Of a DNA stretch of 39,547 nucleotides, positions 30,457 through 37,848 are shown one piece after another. The notes under the pieces are model-generated. The model had not been told where the DNA came from. It worked only from the letters and a program-made list of their open reading frames with translations, and searched no databases. The position numbers and the translations under genes are program-made. Position 1 is the first letter of the stretch. Each line of letters starts with the position of its first letter. The DNA comes from Anaerolineae bacterium. GTDB lineage: Bacteria > Chloroflexota > Anaerolineae > B4-G1. The stretch is from contig JADHWW010000108.1 of the NCBI GenBank assembly GCA_016783285.1, positions 1 through 39,547 of the forward strand. The letters are read 5' to 3'.

Positions 30457-30840
30457 TTAGCCACGCGGCAGCAGACGCTGCCGCCCCCTGGGCGGACAGG
30501 GCCACTGATTATTATCGGTCATCATCGCATGGCTAGACACCTTTGAACCTCCGACTGAGATTATACCACACTCCCTGAGATGGTCAACTTTTATCGCCCA
30601 TCCTCGTTCCAGGGCTATCTCAATCCACGCCTGCTTGATCTCGGTGATCATCTGGTATGCTTCTTCGATCGTCTCACCAAAAGCCATACAGCCCTTGAGA
30701 TCAGAGATCACGGCCGTAAAGCCCTGCCCATCCTCCTCTGGGATAACCTCTATCTTGTATGGTAGATTCATAATTCTGTTCAGCAGTTTTTTTCGACGGG
30801 CCAGTAAAGTCATCTCGAATCTATCGTCGGCTATGGTCAT
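30457..30840 (-). CDS. HicB-like antitoxin-family protein with a repeat-derived tail
   Basis: A 127-aa protein. [20 protein letters not shown] and [20 protein letters not shown] form the HicB/UPF0150 fold, with the strand pattern and the following helix of the family. The ATG at 30840 follows GAGGTGG; the inner ATG before NLPYK has no ribosome site, so the extra 23-residue front is kept. The last 20 residues ([18 protein letters not shown]) are coded by a REP-like hairpin (30465-30484) and are not part of the fold. No HicA toxin is adjacent. These orphan HicB proteins may bind RNA or DNA. Confidence 0.7.
   Translation of the reverse strand: MTIADDRFEMTLLARRKKLLNRIMNLPYKIEVIPEEDGQGFTAVISDLKGCMAFGETIEEAYQMITEIKQAWIEIALERGWAIKVDHLRECGIISVGGSKVSSHAMMTDNNQWPCPPRGRQRLLPRG
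30465..30484. repeat. REP-like hairpin at the end of the HicB-like gene
   Basis: Perfect 8-bp stem with a 4-nt loop: GCGGCAGC-AGAC-GCTGCCGC. It overlaps the coding end. Confidence 0.65.
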
Positions 30841-30949
30841 CGTTTCGGCCACCTCAGAACACGGATCAGCAGGATTGGCGGATCATGCGCGCCTAACTGT
30901 GCTAATATACCATACTCAGGGCGTCTGTCAAGCACCCAGCACTACGGCA

Positions 30950-31216
30950 CTACGGATGCTCTTCCAGCCAGCGGTAGGCCAGATAGCCCGAGACCGCGCC
31001 AAAGACCAGGTTCTGCGCCGGCCAGACGCAACACCATGCCCCCAGAGTAGTGATAGTCAGCGTCAGGCCGACGACCCAATCCAGCAGCCAGTAGCCGAGC
31101 AGCAGCATGATACCCATCGCCGGCCGGCCGGCATAGATCCAGCCAATACCCAGGAACCCAAAGAACCCACCTACGACCTCTAACAACAATGCCACAAAGG
31201 GATCTCGTCCACGCAT
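30950..31216 (-). CDS. TM2-domain-like small membrane protein
   Basis: An 88-aa protein from the ATG at 31216 (GGAGATGAGG upstream), which overlaps the stop of the previous gene by 1 nt. Two or three hydrophobic segments with the pattern ALLLEVVGGFFGFLGIGWIYAGRPAMGI match the TM2 layout (GGFFGFxGIGWIYAG). The C-terminal YLAYRWLEEHP is cytosolic. It is coupled to the DUF4870 gene. Its function is unknown. Confidence 0.7.
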   Translation of the reverse strand: MRGRDPFVALLLEVVGGFFGFLGIGWIYAGRPAMGIMLLLGYWLLDWVVGLTLTITTLGAWCCVWPAQNLVFGAVSGYLAYRWLEEHP

Positions 31217-31749
31217 TACCTCATCTCCTTTTCCAGCCATTCGCCGATCAACCAATAGCGCAAGTTGCGCCCCTGGTAGACCTGGTACGCGGCATACAGC
31301 CCGTAGCCGAGCCAACCAAAGGGCGCGCCGATTAGCACCAGTACCGCCACCAGTGTGAACAGCAACGCAAACGGCATGAGCAGCAAGCCAACGAGCACTG
31401 CCGAGAGCAAGCCGCTGACCGTCCACGCCATCGCCATCCACATAGCCAGCACCGCCGCGAGAACGGCGTAGAGCAGCACTCCGGCCACCTGGTAAATGAA
31501 CGATTGCAGCGCGTGGAAGGCGACGAAGCGCGATCTCTCCCGGTATCCGAAATACATCGCCAGCGGCACGGCCGGCCCAATCAGCACACCAATGCCGCCC
31601 GCCATTCCCAGTATCAGCGTCAGCAGAACGCTCGCGTGTGCCAGCGCCGCCGCCGTCCACTCATCCGTGGGCGCCTGCACCGCCTCATCCTCATTGCCCG
31701 CTGCCACCTCGGCCTCTACCACTTCCTGAACAACTCCTGTCTCCTGCAT
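31216..31749 (-). CDS. DUF4870-like membrane protein
   Basis: A 177-aa protein. The N-terminal 30 residues are acidic. Four hydrophobic segments follow, with ASVLLTLILGMAGGIGVLIGP, MYFGYRERSRFVAFHALQSF and the segment near 105-140; the phrase SRFVAFHALQSFIYQ is the DUF4870 hallmark. The gene sits just upstream of the TM2 gene and overlaps it. The ATG at 31749 follows GGCAGGAGG. No function is known for the family. Confidence 0.8.
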   Translation of the reverse strand: MQETGVVQEVVEAEVAAGNEDEAVQAPTDEWTAAALAHASVLLTLILGMAGGIGVLIGPAVPLAMYFGYRERSRFVAFHALQSFIYQVAGVLLYAVLAAVLAMWMAMAWTVSGLLSAVLVGLLLMPFALLFTLVAVLVLIGAPFGWLGYGLYAAYQVYQGRNLRYWLIGEWLEKEMR

Positions 31750-31752
31750 CTT

Positions 31753-31785
31753 GCCTCCTGCCTCCTACATTCTACATTCTACCTC
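31753..31785. repeat. Heptad tandem repeats GCCTCCT and ACATTCT
   Basis: Two 7-bp units, each twice or more in tandem, in the DUF4870 leader. It belongs to the heptad-type repeats seen elsewhere in the window. Confidence 0.5.
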
Positions 31786-31810
31786 CCAATACGCACCCTT
31801 CTTCTCAGAG

Positions 31811-31838
31811 TTGCACCTCCACGCCACTGTGATATAAT
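31811..31838 (+). promoter_or_regulatory. Promoter of the Rpn-type gene
   Basis: TTGCAC (31811-31816), 16-nt spacer, TATAAT (31833-31838) with an extended TG before it. It is divergent from the DUF4870 gene. Confidence 0.6.
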
Positions 31839-31895
31839 CTAAGACAGTCTCCCGCAAGAAAGCACACATCTGTCACAAAGTAGGAGAGCCGGACA

Positions 31896-32924
31896 ATGCT
31901 GACACAACGAGATGAAAAAAAAGAGCACGCCATTTTCGATCGTGTGCTCAAGGTCCTTGCCCGTGACTATGCCGACCGCTTCCTGGAACTGGCGCTGCCC
32001 GGTATACCCATTCGGGTAATCGGTACATTGGAGAACGTCACCCTGACCATCCCCGAAGAACGGGTGGATTTTGTTCACCGCGTAGTGTACGATGGACAAG
32101 AGTACCTGTTGCACCTCGAGTTCCAGGCCGAGCATCGGGCCAATGTGCCGAAGCGTCTCTTTGTCTACTCGGCGCTGTTCACGCAGCAACTGGGGTTGCC
32201 GGTGCTTACGGTGGTGCTGTACCTGAAGCGGCGGGTGGCCCCACTACCGACGGCCTACGAGACGCGGGTGGGAAAAGTGCGAGTCAATCGCTTCGAGTAT
32301 CCGGTGATAAAGTTGTGGGAATACGCCGACGAGATTGCAGCAGGACGCTGGCCTGAACTAACGCCGTTGCTGGTGACGCTGGTAGAGAAACCGGACGAAG
32401 CCACGTTGGCGCGGGAGCGGGAGTTGATTCTGAGAGAAAAAGACCCACAAAAGCGGGCGGATCTGCTGGCGTGCGCAGTGACGATTGGGACCCGCTACTT
32501 TGACAAAGAGTTTTTGTGGCGGTTCTTCCGCGAGGAGGTGGAAATGTTACGAGGAGCGAGTTTTATCGAGGACTGGCTGGAAGAGCAACGGGAAGAAGGG
32601 CTTCAACGAGGAATTCAGCAAGGCCTACAGCAAGGCCTACAGCAAGGCCTACAGCAAGGCCTACAGCAGGGCCTACAGCAGGGCCTCCAGCAGGGCCTGC
32701 AACAGGGCCTGCAACAGGGACGACAGGAGGGACGGCGCACGGATATCACACGCATCCTGCGCCATCGCTTTGGGGACGTGCCGTTGAGCCTGGAGACACG
32801 ATTAGGGCTGTTGACGGCGGACCGACTGGCGTTGTTGATGGACGTGGCGCTGGAGGCGCCTGACCTGGTAGCCTTTGCCGAGGAGGTAGACCGTCTCCCT
32901 TCCTACCAACCAATGCCAGCCTGA
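31896..32924 (+). CDS. Rpn-type PD-(D/E)XK family protein with QQGL repeats
   Basis: A 342-aa protein behind AGGAG. Residues 1-130 have the Rpn/YhgA fold: RVDFVHRVVYDGQEYLLHLEFQAEHRAN holds the D...E-x-Q core of PD-(D/E)XK nucleases, so a metal-dependent DNA nuclease is the likely activity. Residues 225-280 are a helical tail with eight QQGL units and a final QQGR, a common feature of this family, where the repeat number varies between strains. The final 50 residues (DITRILRHRFGDVPLSLETR) resemble the DUF4351 tail. It may promote recombination or act in defence. Own promoter, no partner gene. Confidence 0.8.
   Translation: MLTQRDEKKEHAIFDRVLKVLARDYADRFLELALPGIPIRVIGTLENVTLTIPEERVDFVHRVVYDGQEYLLHLEFQAEHRANVPKRLFVYSALFTQQLGLPVLTVVLYLKRRVAPLPTAYETRVGKVRVNRFEYPVIKLWEYADEIAAGRWPELTPLLVTLVEKPDEATLARERELILREKDPQKRADLLACAVTIGTRYFDKEFLWRFFREEVEMLRGASFIEDWLEEQREEGLQRGIQQGLQQGLQQGLQQGLQQGLQQGLQQGLQQGLQQGRQEGRRTDITRILRHRFGDVPLSLETRLGLLTADRLALLMDVALEAPDLVAFAEEVDRLPSYQPMPA
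32616..32723 (+). repeat. 12-bp tandem repeat coding QQGL
   Basis: Nine units of CAGCAAGGCCTA type. The first four are identical, the later five drift (CAGCAGGGC, CAACAGGGC). The identical ones are probably recent slippage products. Confidence 0.85.
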
Positions 32925-33003
32925 ACAACTTGGCCTGACGGCCTCACCAACCCACGTGATATTCTACTGATCGTGGTTATGGTTGGCCGGAAATTTGAAA
33001 CCT

Positions 33004-33201
33004 ATGGTCACCAAACGACAACTCGGCATCATCGTCATCGCGCTAGGCTCGCTCGTCCTGCTCAGTACCGTTGGGGTGGATTTCATCGGCGCTGGCGAGT
33101 GGAGCGGCTTTGGCCCGCTGCAACGCATAGGACTCGGTCTCGGCATCGCGGTCATCGCCGTAGGCTCCATCCTGGTCTGCCTGGGCGACCGCCCGGCCTA
33201 G
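33004..33201 (+). CDS. Small two-helix membrane protein
   Basis: A 65-aa protein with two hydrophobic segments (QLGIIVIALGSLVLLSTVGV and GLGLGIAVIAVGSILVCLG) joined by a short acidic loop. The ATG at 33004 has only a weak ribosome site; TTG at 32983 is an alternative. It precedes the GT-C-like gene by 50 nt and is probably in its transcript. I recognise no family. Confidence 0.5.
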   Translation: MVTKRQLGIIVIALGSLVLLSTVGVDFIGAGEWSGFGPLQRIGLGLGIAVIAVGSILVCLGDRPA

Positions 33202-33249
33202 CCAACCAACCAACCAACCAACTAACCAACCAACCAACTAACCAACCAC
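33202..33249. repeat. CCAA tetranucleotide tandem repeat
   Basis: About 11 units of CCAA with two CTAA variants, in the leader of the GT-C-like gene, right before its start. It is a slippage-prone tract. Confidence 0.75.
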
Positions 33250-33250
33250 A

Positions 33251-34930
33251 ATGCCCCGCATCCTCAAGTCACTCGGCGCAATCCTGACCGTTATCGCCAT
33301 CCTGGCCTACATTGCCTACCTGATCGTGTATGTCGCCTACGCGGTAGACCTCTTCCGCTGGCCTTTCGACTACGACCAGGGAGAGGGCTTTGAATTGTAC
33401 GACGCCATCCTGTACAGCCAGGGGAAATGGCCCTACCGGGACAACGCCGTCTACCCATTCTACGCCTCCAACTACCCGCCGATCTTTCACCTGCTTATCG
33501 TCCCGCTGCTCCCGATCCTGGGGCCACACCTGATCGCCGGAAGGCTGGTCTCTTTCATCGCCACGCTCGTCACAGCGGGAGTCATCGCCGCCGTCGTGCG
33601 GCGCGAAATCGCTTGTCCTGAGCGATGCCCTGAGCCTTGTCCTGAGCCCAGTCGAAGGGCTGCCGAAGGGCAAGGTCGAAGGAGCGGCTGGTTCATCCCT
33701 CTCATCTCCGGGCTGGCCTTTCTCGCCTCCAACTATGTGTACCAGATTGGGCCGCTGTGCCGCATGCACATGACGATGGTAATGTTCGAGACGCTGGCCA
33801 TCGCCCTCATCGCCAGGTTTGAGCACCCCCAGCACGGCCGGCGTAACCTGATCCTGGGTCTACTGATGCTTCTCTGCGCCGGGTACACAAAGCAGATGGC
33901 CGTGTTCACCGTCGTCGCCGCTCTCTCCTATGTCTTTCTGCGCGACGTCAAAAAAGCCATCGTCGCTGGCGTGGCGCTGGCGGTTGTCGCCGGGGCCATC
34001 TTCTGGCTGCTGAACGTCGCGACTGGCGGCCAATGGTGGGTCAACACCATCCAGGCCAACGTCAACGAGTTTGAGTATCGCCAGACGATTTTCCTTTTCG
34101 GACAGTGGTTCCGCCTGCATACCGTCTTTATCTTACTAGCAGCGGGGTACCTGATCTATGAACTGTTCTGGGATCGCCTTTCGATTTACTCTCTGTGGTT
34201 CCTCTTCGCGTTGGGGGCCGGTGCGCTGAGCGGCAAGTGGGGCGCGGGTTTCGGCTACTTCACCACCGCCGTCGCCGCAGCCTGTCTCGCCTCCGGTTTA
34301 GCCCTGGGTCGCCTGTCGCAATTCGCAATTCGCAATGGTTTCGATACGCCTACGGCTACTCAACCCAAGCCACAATTCGCAGTCCGCCCGCTCCTGGCGG
34401 TCCTCATTCCGCTGCTCTACCTGGTGCAAGCACCGCGTATGCTCCACCTGCCCACCTCCGGCCCGGTCTTTGGCCCACTGGCCCGGACGCTCGGCGTGGA
34501 CGGGGCGCTCGTCGTCGGCGATTGCACCACGTTCCAGTACCACGATTCGATGGGCTACACCCAACTGGGGCATCACCTCACGCCCGACGACTATGCGGCG
34601 GGCGAGGAGATCCTACGTTACGTCCGCACCGCCGATGGCCCTGTCCTCAGCGAGGAGGCAATGTTCAGCCTGTTGGCCGGCGAGCCGGTGGTGACCAACC
34701 CGACCCAACTCCTCAATCTCTACAACAACGATTTGCTCGACACGACAGAGATCGTCGAACGTATCAACCGGCAAGAGTTCGGCGTGGTCATCTTTCGGGC
34801 CCAGTTCTACCCGCCACCGGTGCTAAAGGCCATCGGTAAAAACTACCAGCCCGTGGAGCAACTGTGCATGAACGGCTTTTACTACCACGTCCTGTGGCCT
34901 CGCCGTATGTTCGCCGCCAACGAGGAGTGA
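33251..34930 (+). CDS. Polytopic membrane protein, GT-C glycosyltransferase-like
   Basis: A 559-aa protein with about ten hydrophobic segments. The first outside loop has DYDQGEGFELYDAILYSQGK, then PYRDNAVYPFYASNYPPIFH. The acidic start and the YPP-x-F-H run match membrane glycosyltransferases of the GT-C fold, which transfer sugars from lipid carriers. The C-terminal part after residue 395 is soluble. Residues about 121-145 (PERCPEPCPEPSRRAAEGQG) come from palindromic repeats at 33612-33682 and lie in a loop between helices. About 20 residues near 356-378 are also repeat-derived. The starting ATG comes right after the CCAA tract. Donor and acceptor cannot be named. Confidence 0.65.
   Translation: MPRILKSLGAILTVIAILAYIAYLIVYVAYAVDLFRWPFDYDQGEGFELYDAILYSQGKWPYRDNAVYPFYASNYPPIFHLLIVPLLPILGPHLIAGRLVSFIATLVTAGVIAAVVRREIACPERCPEPCPEPSRRAAEGQGRRSGWFIPLISGLAFLASNYVYQIGPLCRMHMTMVMFETLAIALIARFEHPQHGRRNLILGLLMLLCAGYTKQMAVFTVVAALSYVFLRDVKKAIVAGVALAVVAGAIFWLLNVATGGQWWVNTIQANVNEFEYRQTIFLFGQWFRLHTVFILLAAGYLIYELFWDRLSIYSLWFLFALGAGALSGKWGAGFGYFTTAVAAACLASGLALGRLSQFAIRNGFDTPTATQPKPQFAVRPLLAVLIPLLYLVQAPRMLHLPTSGPVFGPLARTLGVDGALVVGDCTTFQYHDSMGYTQLGHHLTPDDYAAGEEILRYVRTADGPVLSEEAMFSLLAGEPVVTNPTQLLNLYNNDLLDTTEIVERINRQEFGVVIFRAQFYPPPVLKAIGKNYQPVEQLCMNGFYYHVLWPRRMFAANEE
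33612..33682 (+). repeat. In-frame palindromic repeats in the GT-C-like gene
   Basis: Degenerate tandem copies of CTTGTCCTGAGCCCAGTCGA-type units. They stay in frame and code Cys/Pro/Arg-rich residues in a loop. Confidence 0.7.
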
Positions 34931-34931
34931 A

Positions 34932-35387
34932 ATGATGCGCGAGAACGAGCGTACTTGCCCACAGTGTGGAATGGCTTATGAGCCGGGGGTCTACCGTTGC
35001 CCCTCCTGCGGCGCCGACCTGGAGCGCGAATGTCCAGTTTGCGGCGCTCTCAACCCGCCACTGGCACCCGAATGTCTGGCCTGCGGTCAGAGACTAGAGA
35101 TACTCGGGCCGCTGTTCGACCGTGTGACCGGGACACGGACCGACTGGCTGAACCAGGCGCGCGAGGAAGCATCGGGCATCAAGGCCCAGGAGGAGGCCGC
35201 ATCACAGACCCGGCTGGCAGAGATGTGGGCCACCGAGTCGTCCCGCCGCGAGGACCTGGCGCAGGCGCAGACTGAACGTGACCGGCAAGAGCGTATCATC
35301 GTCGCCGTGACCGTCGTCGCCGTCGTCCTCGTCATCATTGTGGTGCTCATCACGTTGATAATTGTGACCGGCGGGCCGGCGCCCTGA
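34932..35387 (+). CDS. Zinc-ribbon membrane protein
   Basis: A 151-aa protein. The first 55 residues carry paired CxxC knuckles: CPQCGMAYEPGVYRCPSCGA and CPVCGALNPPLAPECLACGQ, two zinc ribbons. Residues about 70-120 form a charged coiled coil (EEASGIKAQEEAASQTRLAE) and 121-148 a single hydrophobic helix near the C-terminus, so it is tail-anchored with the ribbons in the cytosol. It starts 1 nt after the stop of the GT-C-like gene and precedes the next membrane protein by 5 nt. A role with the two neighbours is likely but unknown. Confidence 0.7.
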   Translation: MMRENERTCPQCGMAYEPGVYRCPSCGADLERECPVCGALNPPLAPECLACGQRLEILGPLFDRVTGTRTDWLNQAREEASGIKAQEEAASQTRLAEMWATESSRREDLAQAQTERDRQERIIVAVTVVAVVLVIIVVLITLIIVTGGPAP

Positions 35388-35392
35388 CCATC

Positions 35393-36811
35393 ATGCCCCG
35401 GCGTCTCCTTCGTTCTCCTGCGCTCTGGCTTTTCGTCGCCTGCCTGACTATCTATGGCCTCACCGCCGGCGTCTCGCTGGCCCGCCACTCGCTGGCTCCG
35501 CACTTTGTCTACCTGGCCGAATCATTCCTCCATGGCCGCCTCGACCTGATCCACGTCCCCACCCCCCAATATGACCTGACGCTCTTTGAGGGCCGCTGGT
35601 ACGTCTCGTTCCCGCCGCTTCCGGCGCTTCTTTTGCTGCCACTGGTCGCGCTGCGTGGGCTGGCCGTCCCTGACATCGCTTTCAGTGTCGTGATGGGCGC
35701 GTTGAACGTAGCGCTTTTTTACGCCGTTCTGGCCCGCCTTGGGCTTCGGGCACGGGCGAGCCGTGCCCCTACGTGGGATTTGGGATTCAGGATTTGGCTC
35801 TGCTTGCTACTAGGGTTAGGAACGCCGCTGTGGTACTGCGCAGCGTTGGGGTCCGTCTGGTACACGGCTCACGTGGTGGCCGTCACTTGTCTGTGTCTCT
35901 ACGCGCTGGAGGTGCTGGGACAGAACCGGCCCGTCCTGGCGGGATTGTGGCTGGGGTTGGGCTTCCTGGCCCGCGCACCAGTGCTCCTGGCCTTCCCCCT
36001 CACCCTGGCGCTGGGTTTCCAGAAGGCTCGAAATCACAGGGAGGGCACTCGCTTCCTGCTCCTGCTCGCCCTGGGAATGGCGCCCGCGCTGCTGGGACAG
36101 GCGGCCTACAACTGGGCGCGCTTCGGCAGTCCCCTGGAATTCGGCTACCATTGGATGAATAGCCCCGGCCCGCTGCTGGAGCGCCAGGCGACCTGGGGTC
36201 AGTTCAGCCTGCACTTTTTGCCGGAAAACCTGTACACGCTGCTGATCCGGCCCCCGCTCGTCTCGCGGGCTCCCCTCCGCGTCGAGCCCGACCCGTGGGG
36301 GATGGGACTGCTGCTCACCTGCCCGGCGCTGCTGCTTGTCCTGAGCTCAGTCGAAGGGCTCGTCCTGAGCTCAGTCGAAGGGCTTGTCCTGAGCCCAGTT
36401 GAAGGGCTTGTCCTGAGCCCAGTCGAAGGGCTTGTCCTGAGCCCAGTTGAAGGGCTGGCGTTGCCTGCCCTCTCCCTCTCCTGTGCTCCCTCCCCCAAAG
36501 TTGGGGGAGGGCCGGGGTGGGGGCTGGTGAGGGCTCTACGTCTGGGGCTGTGGCTCTCCATCGCGCTCGTGCTGTTGCCCTCGTTGCTCTACTTTAACAC
36601 CGGCTCCTACCAGTTTGGCTACCGCTTTGCGCTGGATTGGCTGCCGCTGGGCCTGCTCCTGGTAACGCTGGGGACAGGCGGCAGATTGCGCTGGTGGGGC
36701 AAGGCGCTTATCGTCGTCAGTGTGCTGATGCACCTCTGGGGTGTGTCGTGGATGTATCCCAATTTCAACGCCCAGCCCTGGTATCTCCAGTACGTCGAAT
36801 TGCTGCACTAA
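35393..36811 (+). CDS. Polytopic membrane protein with in-frame repeat insertions
   Basis: A 472-aa protein with about ten hydrophobic segments, starting with ATG at 35393. The first loop (LAESFLHGRLDLIHVPTPQY, then DLTLFEGRWYVSFPPLPALL) has the layout of GT-C glycosyltransferase outer loops, and the whole resembles the gene at 33251. Three repeat-derived stretches are read in frame: around residue 121-135 (hairpin 35748-35768 and heptads), residues about 315-354 (five LVLSSVEG units from 36335-36454) and about residue 366-373 (hairpin 36488-36511). They fall in loops. So the native protein would be about 60 residues shorter. It is the last gene of the 33.0-36.8 kb operon. Confidence 0.6.
   Translation: MPRRLLRSPALWLFVACLTIYGLTAGVSLARHSLAPHFVYLAESFLHGRLDLIHVPTPQYDLTLFEGRWYVSFPPLPALLLLPLVALRGLAVPDIAFSVVMGALNVALFYAVLARLGLRARASRAPTWDLGFRIWLCLLLGLGTPLWYCAALGSVWYTAHVVAVTCLCLYALEVLGQNRPVLAGLWLGLGFLARAPVLLAFPLTLALGFQKARNHREGTRFLLLLALGMAPALLGQAAYNWARFGSPLEFGYHWMNSPGPLLERQATWGQFSLHFLPENLYTLLIRPPLVSRAPLRVEPDPWGMGLLLTCPALLLVLSSVEGLVLSSVEGLVLSPVEGLVLSPVEGLVLSPVEGLALPALSLSCAPSPKVGGGPGWGLVRALRLGLWLSIALVLLPSLLYFNTGSYQFGYRFALDWLPLGLLLVTLGTGGRLRWWGKALIVVSVLMHLWGVSWMYPNFNAQPWYLQYVELLH
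35748..35797. repeat. Hairpin plus GATTTGG heptads inside a coding gene
   Basis: GGGCACGG-GCGAG-CCGTGCCC (35748-35768) followed by GATTTGG/GATTCAG heptads. In frame. Confidence 0.65.
36335..36454 (+). repeat. Five tandem 24-bp palindromic repeats inside a coding gene
   Basis: Units of 24 bp with CTGAGCTCAG (a palindrome) and CGAAGGG. Each adds the eight residues LVLSSVEG or LVLSPVEG. Differences between units are single C/T changes, so the array grew recently. Confidence 0.85.
36488..36511. repeat. Perfect 10-bp hairpin inside the same gene
   Basis: CCCTCCCCCA-AAGT-TGGGGGAGGG, followed by a G-rich run. A dispersed-repeat type of sequence, in frame. Confidence 0.7.
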
Positions 36812-36815
36812 CCTA

Positions 36816-36844
36816 TTGACACCGCTCAATGATGGGTTTATAAT
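36816..36844 (+). promoter_or_regulatory. Consensus promoter of the DegV gene
   Basis: TTGACA (36816-36821), exact 17-nt spacer, TATAAT (36839-36844): a perfect match to the sigma-70-type consensus, starting 4 nt after the stop of the gene before it. Confidence 0.85.
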
Positions 36845-36865
36845 GAAAGCAAGGAGGAATTTCAA

Positions 36866-37717
36866 ATGATCGGTATTCTCACAGACACCACCGCCAGCAT
36901 TCCTGAGACACTCGCAGAACAATTGGGTATCGAGATCGTGCCGTACTACGTCCATCGCGGGCTGGAGACACTGCGCGACATGGTGGACGTCAAACCAGGG
37001 GAATTCGCCGAGTGGTTGAAGGGAGCAACCAGACTGCCCACGACGTCTAACCCCAGCCCCGGCGACTATCTGATGGGCCTGAGACATCTCGCGGAGTGGG
37101 CGAGGGAAGTCGTAGCGCTCACCATGACCTCAAAAGGGAGTGGCGCTTACCAATCGTGCCTGGCTGCCGTGGACATACTCAAAGAACAGTTCCCCGAGGT
37201 TCGGGTAGAAGTGGTGGATACACTCCAGGTCGCGATGGCGCACGGGTGGGCCGCTATCGAGGCCGCCCGAGTTGCGCTGGACGATCTCAGCCTCGACCAA
37301 GTTACTCAGAGAGCCCGCGAAGTGGCTCAGAAGAGCACAATGATCCAGACCGCCGACACACTGCGTTATCTCTACATGGGCGGTCGCATCGGCAAAGCCA
37401 AGCACCTGATGGGCTCGCTTCTCAACATCAAGCCGTTGATTGGGATGCAAGATGGGATCGTCGTGGCAGTTGGCACGGCCCGCAGCCGGCTCAAAGCCTA
37501 CCGCCGGATGGTCGGGCTGATGCAGCAGCGCGTTGGAGAGGGTGCGCGTATCAAAATCGCGTTCACCCACGTGGCAGCGCTGGAGCAGTTGGGGAAATTG
37601 CAGACGCTGGTCACGGATCGCTTCGAGTGCGTAGAGACGATCATAACCGAACTCTCACCCGCGCTCGCCGTCCACTCTGGGCCGGGGACTGTGGGCGTGA
37701 ATTTTTTCCCCACATAG
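36866..37717 (+). CDS. DegV family fatty-acid-binding protein
   Basis: A 283-aa protein. IGILTDTTASIPE, PTTSNPSPGDY and TMTSKGSGAYQSC form the lipid-binding groove of DegV/FakB proteins, and DTLQVAMAHG and GRIGKAKHL are the later family motifs. These proteins hold a fatty acid, in Firmicutes for the FakA kinase. No FakA gene is in the window. It starts behind AAGGAGG and has a consensus promoter, so it should be well expressed. Confidence 0.9.
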   Translation: MIGILTDTTASIPETLAEQLGIEIVPYYVHRGLETLRDMVDVKPGEFAEWLKGATRLPTTSNPSPGDYLMGLRHLAEWAREVVALTMTSKGSGAYQSCLAAVDILKEQFPEVRVEVVDTLQVAMAHGWAAIEAARVALDDLSLDQVTQRAREVAQKSTMIQTADTLRYLYMGGRIGKAKHLMGSLLNIKPLIGMQDGIVVAVGTARSRLKAYRRMVGLMQQRVGEGARIKIAFTHVAALEQLGKLQTLVTDRFECVETIITELSPALAVHSGPGTVGVNFFPT

Positions 37718-37754
37718 ACGCACTATCTCGGCTGTACGCACAGATAAGCAAAAG

Positions 37755-37788
37755 CAAGACCGCCGACTCCGCACAGTCGGCGGTCTTG
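37755..37788 (+). terminator. Terminator between DegV and iolM
   Basis: A perfect 14-bp stem, CAAGACCGCCGACT and its reverse complement, with a 6-nt loop and the tail TGTCCCAAATTTTT. It can serve both converging genes. Confidence 0.85.
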
Positions 37789-37848
37789 TGTCCCAAATTT
37801 TTCGGAAAAAACCTGGTTTCTTATCCAATCAGAATGGCCGGTCTGGCC

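Noticed and set aside
32616..32723. Nine regularly spaced repeats that look like a CRISPR array
   Set aside because: They are gapless 12-bp units inside a gene, coding QQGL in frame. There are no spacers.
36335..36454. Five 24-bp direct repeats, array-like
   Set aside because: Head to tail without spacers, in frame in a membrane protein.
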